The position numbers and the translations under genes are program-made. The notes below the pieces were generated by a model. The model saw only the letters and a list, made by a program, of their open reading frames with translations. It ran no database searches and was not told where the DNA came from. From Tepidibacillus fermentans (GTDB lineage Bacteria > Bacillota > Bacilli > Tepidibacillales > Tepidibacillaceae): a stretch of DNA of 61,463 nucleotides. Below are positions 54,224-61,463 of this stretch, piece by piece; the stretch's first letter is position 1, and every line of letters starts with the position of its first letter. The stretch is taken from assembly GCF_004342885.1 (NCBI RefSeq), contig NZ_SMAB01000014.1:1-61463 (forward strand). Reading direction: 5' to 3'.

Positions 54224-55666
54224 TTATCCCTGAAGCAAGTGATGATAGAGATCGATATATTGTTTCGCTGATGCTTTCCAACTGTTATCTAGCTTTGCAA
54301 TATTATTATGAATATAAGTCCAATTTTCCTTATCATAGTAAAGGTGAATCGCCCTTCGAACAGTGTAGAGCATGTCATGAGCATTATAATTTGTAAAACT
54401 AAACCCGTTTCCTTCTTTTGTAAATTCATTATAAGATTGAACGGTATCCTTTAAACCCCCTGTTTCCCGAACAATTGGAATAGAGTGGTAACGAAGAGCA
54501 ATTAATTGACTTAACCCACAAGGTTCAAATAATGAAGGCATTAAGAATAAATCAGACGCCGCATAAATTTGTCTGGCTAAACCTTCATCAAAGAATGTAT
54601 GTACGGATAATTTATGAGGATAACGAATCATCGCATCTAAAAAAATCTCTTCGTAATGACGTTCACCTGTACCTAGAATGACAAGTTGAATATCTTCTGA
54701 TAAGAGTTCATCTAAAACATGAACGATTAAATCCAACCCTTTTTGTGCTACAAGCCTTGATACGATTGCGATCATTGGAATATCTGGACGGATGGGTAAT
54801 GATAACTCTTCTTGTAAACGTATTTTGTTTTTCGTTTTTAGCTCAATAGAATGATCATCATATTGAACAAAAAGATGGGGATCTGTAGCAGGGTTATACA
54901 CTTCCTCATCGATCCCATTTAATATCCCATACAAATCATTATTTCTCTTTCGAAGAATTCCATCTAAAGCTTCACCAAAATAAGGATATTGAATCTCCTT
55001 AGCGTAGGTTCGACTTACCGTTGTAATCTTATCAGAAAAAGCTAATCCTCCTTTTAAAAAATTAACCTGTCCGTAAAACTCAATCCCATCCATTGTGAAA
55101 AACTCTTCTTGTAAGTCAAATAGATCCCCTAATATGGACCTGGGAAAAATCCCTTGATATTTCAAATTATGAATGGTAAATACTGTACGTATATTTTTAT
55201 AGAAATCATGATGTTGATAATATGCCTTAAGAAAAACGCTAGTTAAAGCAGTTTGCCATTCATGCAAATGGATAATTTGTGGTTGAAAATCTATGTATGG
55301 AAGTGCTTCTAAAACTGCTCGACTAAAAAAAACAAAACGTTCCGCTTCATCAAAGGAACCATTATACCCATAAATTCTGTCACGATAAAAGTAATACTGA
55401 TTATCAATAAAATAATAAGTAACATCCTGATAGATATACTCTAAAATTCCACAATATTGATTTCTCCAACCCAAGGGAACCTGTAATGTTTTTTTTAATA
55501 CCATTTTCTCTTTATAATCTTGAGGAATTTGTTTATAGTTGGGTAAAAAAACACGGACCTCTATCCTTTGTTTTTTTAATTCTTTTGGTAAAGATCCGAT
55601 CACATCTGCTAAGCCGCCTGTTTTGATAAAAGGTACACCTTCAGAAGCAACAAAAAGTACATTCAT
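54224..55666 (-). CDS. glgA: glycogen synthase (ADP-glucose)
   Basis: This is a GT5 synthase of about 480 residues that adds glucose from ADP-glucose to alpha-1,4 chains. The donor site KTGGLADV lies near residue 15, and the C-terminal SLFEPCGLSQLIA motif with the catalytic glutamate is present. The start is the ATG of MNVLFVAS. Confidence 0.95.
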   Translation of the reverse strand: MNVLFVASEGVPFIKTGGLADVIGSLPKELKKQRIEVRVFLPNYKQIPQDYKEKMVLKKTLQVPLGWRNQYCGILEYIYQDVTYYFIDNQYYFYRDRIYGYNGSFDEAERFVFFSRAVLEALPYIDFQPQIIHLHEWQTALTSVFLKAYYQHHDFYKNIRTVFTIHNLKYQGIFPRSILGDLFDLQEEFFTMDGIEFYGQVNFLKGGLAFSDKITTVSRTYAKEIQYPYFGEALDGILRKRNNDLYGILNGIDEEVYNPATDPHLFVQYDDHSIELKTKNKIRLQEELSLPIRPDIPMIAIVSRLVAQKGLDLIVHVLDELLSEDIQLVILGTGERHYEEIFLDAMIRYPHKLSVHTFFDEGLARQIYAASDLFLMPSLFEPCGLSQLIALRYHSIPIVRETGGLKDTVQSYNEFTKEGNGFSFTNYNAHDMLYTVRRAIHLYYDKENWTYIHNNIAKLDNSWKASAKQYIDLYHHLLQG

Positions 55667-55706
55667 ACCTACCAACCGATCCTTTCCTTTAACGAATACA
55701 ACATAT

Positions 55707-56822
55707 CTAAATCATACTCTTTTTCCCAAGTACCAGTGGTTTATCTTTTGTCCCTATTAACTTTCTCTCAGGTGAGATAAAAACTTCCTTGTCTAAGATT
55801 ACATTCTCAATTATCGTGTTTTCCCCAATTTCGGACTTTTGCATGATGATACTATTTTTAATGATTGCTCCTTTGTGTACCTTTACACCTCGAAAGAGAA
55901 TACTGTTTTCAACTTTTCCCTCAATTAAACAACCATTTGCCACAATTGAATTAGATACTTCTGCACCATCTAGATATTTTGCAGGTGGTTCATCTTTTGT
56001 TTTTGTATAAATAGGACCTGGCTCTGAAAACAAATTATGCCAATGGCTTTCTGACAATAATTTTAGATTATGTCGGTAGTAGCTTTCGATCGAATCGATT
56101 TTTACCGCATACCCTTTATGTTCAAAACCAAATATTTTTAATTGATGGAGATTATCAATAATACAATGCTGTAGAAAATCATATTTTCCATTTTCTGTAT
56201 TTGTATGAATCATATCTAGCAAAAGCTGTTTTTCGATGATATATATCTCTAAAGAACTTTTGTTCGATTTAAGTCGATTTGATTCATTTTCTATCGTAAT
56301 GATTCGTCTATGTTCATCTATTTCCATTTTTCTATAAGATTGGTCGTCATCAAGATCTGGATCTAGCTTCTTATAGATCACAGTAATATCTGCTCCTGAC
56401 ACTTGATGATATTCAAAAGCCGGACGAAAATCCATATTTGCCACTAGGTTCCCGCCTGTCAATATTACGTACTTTTGCTGGCCGCGATAAAAGAAATCAA
56501 TATGATCTTGAAAATGTTGCAAATCCCCTTTAAAAGGACTCGAAGTATGTTCAAAAGATGGAGGTAAGATAAATAATCCTCCTCGTTTACGATCCAGATC
56601 CCATTCTGCTCCTGTTCCTAAATGATCCATTAATGAACGGTATTTATTGGATATAAAGACAGAAACGTCCCGTATTCCAGAATTCACCATATTTGATAAT
56701 GTAAAATCAATCAGTCGATATCTTCCACCAAAAGGGACAGATGCGCTCGAACGATGAAAAGTTAGCTCATTTAATTGATCTCTATCATTACTTAGATTAA
56801 TGACTCCCATTACTTCTTCCAT
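55707..56822 (-). CDS. glgD: GlgD, ADP-glucose pyrophosphorylase regulatory subunit
   Basis: This 371-residue GlgD paralogue of GlgC has the nucleotidyltransferase fold (SVPFGGRYRLIDFTLSNM) and a C-terminal left-handed beta-helix (about 280-371). The GlgC-type N-terminal Gly-rich loop LAGGEGKRL is replaced by VINLSNDRDQLNELT, as usual for GlgD, so it modulates GlgC rather than catalysing. Confidence 0.93.
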   Translation of the reverse strand: MEEVMGVINLSNDRDQLNELTFHRSSASVPFGGRYRLIDFTLSNMVNSGIRDVSVFISNKYRSLMDHLGTGAEWDLDRKRGGLFILPPSFEHTSSPFKGDLQHFQDHIDFFYRGQQKYVILTGGNLVANMDFRPAFEYHQVSGADITVIYKKLDPDLDDDQSYRKMEIDEHRRIITIENESNRLKSNKSSLEIYIIEKQLLLDMIHTNTENGKYDFLQHCIIDNLHQLKIFGFEHKGYAVKIDSIESYYRHNLKLLSESHWHNLFSEPGPIYTKTKDEPPAKYLDGAEVSNSIVANGCLIEGKVENSILFRGVKVHKGAIIKNSIIMQKSEIGENTIIENVILDKEVFISPERKLIGTKDKPLVLGKKSMI

Positions 56823-56845
56823 TCTGAATATTTCTCCTTTCCCAA

Positions 56846-58021
56846 TTATGAATTTATATTAACTGCATGAATATCTTCTACTTGAGGCGAGCCAAAAATT
56901 TGTGTTTTTTCTTCAATCAAAGTAATTTTCCCATTTTCACTTCTAATTCGACAACCATCTTTAATAATCGTACCTTCTCCAATAATCGCATTGTAAATCA
57001 TGACATTTTCTCCAATCTGTACATTTGGCATAATGACCGAGTCCTTTATGATGCTACCTTTGCCTACATGAACACCATAAAAAATAACAGAATGGTCGAC
57101 TTCACCATAAACACGGCTACCTTCATTAATTAATGAGTTTTTAATTTTTGCACTTGATCCAATATATTGTGGGGGATAATTTGTATTAGATGAACGAATT
57201 CTCCAATGGTAATCATTTAAATCTAAACTAGGATGGTTGGATAATAAATCCATATTGGCACTCCATAAACTTTCAATTGTTCCAACATCTTTCCAATACC
57301 CATTAAATGGGTAAGCATATATTTTCCTTTTCTCTTGCAACATCATCGGAATGATATCTTTCCCAAAATCATTACTTGAATTTGGGTTATTTTCATCTTT
57401 TATCAAATAAGAACGTAAAACATCCCAATTAAAAATATAAATGCCCATGGATGCAAGGTTATTCTTTGGTTGTATCGGTTTTTCTTCGAATGACCGAATA
57501 CGGGTACTAGGATCGATATTCATGATGCCAAATCGGCTAGCTTCCTCCCATGGAACCTCAATACCAGCTATCGATAATTCTGCATTTTTCTCAATATGAT
57601 ATTTGAGCATATGTGAATAATTCATTTTGTAAATGTGATCCCCAGAGATTATAAGAACATACCGAGGATTATAGCGTTCGATAAAAGCAATGTTTTGATA
57701 AATGGCATTTGCTGTTCCTTTATACCATCTTCCCCCATCTTGTTGTACAAATGGAGGTAAAACAGTTACTCCCCCCCGATTCCGATCCAGATCCCAATGA
57801 CTTCCAATACCAATATAAGAATTCAATATTAATGGTTCATATTGCGTTAAAACACCAACTGTTTCTATTCCAGAATGGGTACAATTACTTAATGCAAAAT
57901 CGATAATCCTATATTTTCCGCCAAAAGGAACTGCAGGTTTTGCTTGTCTATTTGTAAGAACTCCTAACCGTTTTCCCTCCCCACCTGCTAAAAGCATAGC
58001 CACAACTTCTTTTTGGTACAT
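56846..58021 (-). CDS. glgC: glucose-1-phosphate adenylyltransferase
   Basis: This 391-residue enzyme forms ADP-glucose, the committed step. [14 protein letters not shown] is the nucleotide loop; [11 protein letters not shown] and SFEEKP hold catalytic residues, and a beta-helix follows. GGGAGGTTGAAAT precedes its ATG, inside the end of glgB. It is 23 bases upstream of glgD. Confidence 0.95.
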   Translation of the reverse strand: MYQKEVVAMLLAGGEGKRLGVLTNRQAKPAVPFGGKYRIIDFALSNCTHSGIETVGVLTQYEPLILNSYIGIGSHWDLDRNRGGVTVLPPFVQQDGGRWYKGTANAIYQNIAFIERYNPRYVLIISGDHIYKMNYSHMLKYHIEKNAELSIAGIEVPWEEASRFGIMNIDPSTRIRSFEEKPIQPKNNLASMGIYIFNWDVLRSYLIKDENNPNSSNDFGKDIIPMMLQEKRKIYAYPFNGYWKDVGTIESLWSANMDLLSNHPSLDLNDYHWRIRSSNTNYPPQYIGSSAKIKNSLINEGSRVYGEVDHSVIFYGVHVGKGSIIKDSVIMPNVQIGENVMIYNAIIGEGTIIKDGCRIRSENGKITLIEEKTQIFGSPQVEDIHAVNINS

Positions 58022-59939
58022 ATTTCAACCTCCCAATTTCCTTTTGAATTCGTGAAACCTTAAAAAATTGACAGGATAATGGTGAAATTTTGATTTCTAG
58101 ACTGTAGGGTTGGTTGTGCCACTTTAATTCTTCAGCCATTAAGTATTGATTTTGATTTGTTAAACCATTACCGCCATACTTTTCTTCATTCGTGTTAAAA
58201 ATTTCGATATATTCTCCCAAAGTAGGAACGCCAATCCGATAGTGTTCATAAACCATCGGTGTAAAATTACAAACAACGATGATCCAATCTCCTTTTTTCT
58301 TCCCTTTTCTCATAAAAGTGATGATACTTTGACTCACATCGTGAGGATCAATCCACTCAAATCCTTTTTCTGTATGATCCAATTCCCATAAAGCTGATTC
58401 ACGACGATAAAAATGATTTAATTCTTTGACAAACTGTTTCATCTTGTAGTGGAATTCAAAATCTAGCAAATTCCAATCTAGTTGAGATTGGTCCTTCCAT
58501 TCATCAAATTGAGCAAACTCTCCACCCATAAACAGAATCTTTTTCCCTGGATGAGCCATCATATATCCATACAGGAGTCGTAAACTAGCAAATTTGTCCC
58601 AATAGGAACCAGGCATTTTATTTAATAGAGAACGTTTCCCATGAACTACTTCATCATGAGATAATGGAAGGATGAAATTTTCGCTAAAAGCATAGAAGAA
58701 AGAAAAAGTGATTAAATGGTGATGATATTTTCGGTAAATCGGGTCCATTTCCATATACCGCAACATATCGTTCATCCAACCCATATTCCATTTAAAGTTA
58801 AAACCTAATCCACCAAGATAAGTTGGTGCGCTAACCATTGGCCATGCTGTTGATTCCTCTGCAATCATTAATGTGGTTGGATCATATTTAAAAACGACTT
58901 CGTTTAATTTTCGTAAGAATGAAATAGCTTCAAGATTTTCATTGCCACCATATTGATTGGGAACCCATTCCCCGCCTTTTTTATCAAAATCCAAGTAAAG
59001 CATGCTAGAAACCGCATCTACCCGAAATCCATCAATATGATATTCCTTTATGAAAAAAATTAAATTAGAAATAAGAAAACTAAGAATTTCCGGTTTACCA
59101 TAGTCAAAACTTAACGTTCCCCAACTTGGCTTTTCTGCCTTTTTAGGGTCTGCATATTCATATAAAGGAGTACCATCAAAACATCGTAACCCATGAGAAT
59201 CCTTGGCAAAATGGCTAGGTACCCAATCAAGAATGACACCGATCCCCTTCTGATGACATTGGTCAACAAAATACATAAAGTCATGCGGCATACCATAACG
59301 GCTTGTAATAGAATAATAGCCGGTTATCTGGTAACCCCAAGATTGGTCATAGGGATGTTCGGCTATTGGCAGAATTTCAATGTGGGTATAACCAAGATTG
59401 ACGACATAACCAATCAATTCGTCGGCTAATTCTCGATAAGTATAGAATTCACCATTCTTTTTTTTCCAAGAGCCAAGATGGACTTCATAAATCAGTAGAG
59501 GTTGATGATAGATGGATCGGATTTTCTTCTTTTGCATCCAGTCTTCATCATTCCAGCAATAACCATCAAGAGAGTAAATAATTGAAGCTGTATTGGGTCT
59601 TTGTTCAGACAAAAAAGCATACGGATCAGCTTTTAAAATTATTTCCTTTTCAGTAATAATTTCATATTTGTACAAATCACCATTTTTTAATCCAGGAATA
59701 AAAATGATCCATAATCCTGAATCATTAATCCTTTGCATAAGGTGCCGTTCACCATTCCACTGATTAAAGTCACCAACTACTCGAACCATTCTTGCATTTG
59801 GAGCCCAAACCATAAACCGGGCTCCCTGCACTCCTTTGTACTTGATCAGGTGTGCACCTAGCATTTTATAGCTGTGAAACAAGTTCCCTTCGTGAAATAA
59901 GTACAAGTCTGTTTCGCTTGGATGAAGAGGATCTACCAT
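57948..59939 (-). CDS. glgB: 1,4-alpha-glucan branching enzyme
   Basis: This GH13 branching enzyme of about 663 residues has an N-terminal CBM48 ([15 protein letters not shown]), the barrel motifs [21 protein letters not shown] and [12 protein letters not shown], and a C-terminal beta-domain. I start at MVDPLHPSE, with AAAGGAATGG upstream. The C-terminus extends about 34 residues past the usual end ([15 protein letters not shown]...), overlapping glgC by 74 bases, which hints that the ancestral stop was lost. It is the first gene of the glycogen operon. Confidence 0.93.
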   Translation of the reverse strand: MVDPLHPSETDLYLFHEGNLFHSYKMLGAHLIKYKGVQGARFMVWAPNARMVRVVGDFNQWNGERHLMQRINDSGLWIIFIPGLKNGDLYKYEIITEKEIILKADPYAFLSEQRPNTASIIYSLDGYCWNDEDWMQKKKIRSIYHQPLLIYEVHLGSWKKKNGEFYTYRELADELIGYVVNLGYTHIEILPIAEHPYDQSWGYQITGYYSITSRYGMPHDFMYFVDQCHQKGIGVILDWVPSHFAKDSHGLRCFDGTPLYEYADPKKAEKPSWGTLSFDYGKPEILSFLISNLIFFIKEYHIDGFRVDAVSSMLYLDFDKKGGEWVPNQYGGNENLEAISFLRKLNEVVFKYDPTTLMIAEESTAWPMVSAPTYLGGLGFNFKWNMGWMNDMLRYMEMDPIYRKYHHHLITFSFFYAFSENFILPLSHDEVVHGKRSLLNKMPGSYWDKFASLRLLYGYMMAHPGKKILFMGGEFAQFDEWKDQSQLDWNLLDFEFHYKMKQFVKELNHFYRRESALWELDHTEKGFEWIDPHDVSQSIITFMRKGKKKGDWIIVVCNFTPMVYEHYRIGVPTLGEYIEIFNTNEEKYGGNGLTNQNQYLMAEELKWHNQPYSLEIKISPLSCQFFKVSRIQKEIGRLKYVPKRSCGYAFSRWGGKTVRSSYK

Positions 59940-60110
59940 AACTCCATTCCTTTCTGTCATAACTGCTACAATCGAACATCTACAGAATCTATAAATATGC
60001 AAGAAAAATAATGAAAATGACAGACAAAATGTCTAACTTTAGTGCATTAAATTATGTAAAAGGATATGCACCATATTTTACAGATATGACAGTTTTGCTA
60101 CTTTGAGCAT

Positions 60111-60144
60111 AAAAAAACGCCCCTTTTTTTAAAAAGGGCGTTTG
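60111..60144 (-). terminator. terminator of mnmA
   Basis: AAACGCCC / GGGCGTTT-type stem followed by TTTTTTT on the minus strand. Confidence 0.9.
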
Positions 60145-60156
60145 TTATCCATACTT

Positions 60157-61329
<1,173 letters not shown>

Positions 61330-61368
61330 TCATATTTCACTTAAAAAATCAAAAAAAAGAACCCAATA

Positions 61369-61463
61369 GTTTGTGTCAAGTTTTTGTGGGAGAAATTTTT
61401 TACAAATATATACAAATATATTATGTAAGCGTAATCGGTATTTGAGAGTTCCCCTAGGTAGAT
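61369..61463. repeat. 95-bp terminal inverted repeat, right copy
   Basis: Exact reverse complement of bases 1-95. It begins GTTTGTGTCAAG on the inner side and runs to the last base, ...GTAGAT. The sequence just inside differs from the left end, so the repeat edge is well defined. Confidence 0.9.

Overview
The window is a 61.5 kb AT-rich contig from an endospore-forming member of the Bacillales. This is inferred from the gene content: a PdaA-type spore-cortex deacetylase, KapD-like and YeeI-like proteins, a rib operon with an FMN riboswitch, a PbpC-like penicillin-binding protein, a glgBCDAP operon, a YthAB-like cytochrome bd oxidase, CIRCE, and AGGAGG ribosome binding sites. A sulfide:quinone oxidoreductase with DsrC/TusE- and DsrE-type proteins suggests life near sulfide or at low oxygen. 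The genus cannot be fixed from the sequence alone. Both ends carry the same 95-bp sequence in inverted orientation, so the contig probably stops at two copies of a genomic repeat.

Layout. 1-6.5 kb: edge repeat, lipoprotein-gene remnant behind a Fur-box-like promoter, trmO, an S66 peptidase, a VOC protein, a 132-bp MITE-like element, htpG behind a perfect CIRCE, yeeI (yebC family), and a deleted recQ. 6.5-13.9 kb: a MacAB/YknXYZ-like efflux operon continuing into a haem-type membrane protein, an overlooked 54-aa membrane protein and a two-component system, then pdaA. 13.9-20.4 kb: a decayed accessory zone with remnants of a Rieske oxidoreductase, an MFS transporter and a polysaccharide deacetylase, plus a frameshifted RNase Z-like gene. 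It also holds intact speD, a WapI-like immunity gene and an ADP-ribosylglycohydrolase. Upstream of the dead MFS gene there is an intact attenuator: leader peptide plus two tandem terminators. 20.5-29 kb: a WYL regulator, KapD-like exonuclease, HD-GYP phosphodiesterase, GNAT, NUDIX, a type I toxin-antitoxin locus, GrpB, the UPF0210/ACT pair, and a truncated flavin-binding protein.

29-33.9 kb: Cu/Zn superoxide dismutase, the sqr-dsrC-dsrE sulfur cluster, and an ORF-less group IIC-type intron just behind the deoD terminator. 34-41.5 kb: small housekeeping genes, a PBP and the FMN-controlled ribDEAH operon. 41.7-47 kb: EcsC, DUF2225, ilvA, a YwfO-like HD hydrolase and a cold-shock gene with an unusual terminator-containing leader. 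47.3-49.7 kb: cydAB-like genes. 49.8-60 kb: the glycogen operon glgB-glgC-glgD-glgA-glgP plus a GH13 enzyme. 60.1-61.3 kb: mnmA.

How the genes work together: GlgC/GlgD supply ADP-glucose, GlgA and GlgB build glycogen, and GlgP and the GH13 enzyme degrade it. Sqr passes sulfide electrons to quinone, for which the bd oxidase is a possible terminal oxidase, while the DsrC/DsrE-type proteins may carry the sulfane sulfur. RibD, RibE, RibBA and RibH make riboflavin under FMN feedback. At least seven genes are broken or truncated, mostly between 6 and 29 kb, while the core metabolic operons are intact. No tRNA, rRNA gene, CRISPR array or prophage was seen.
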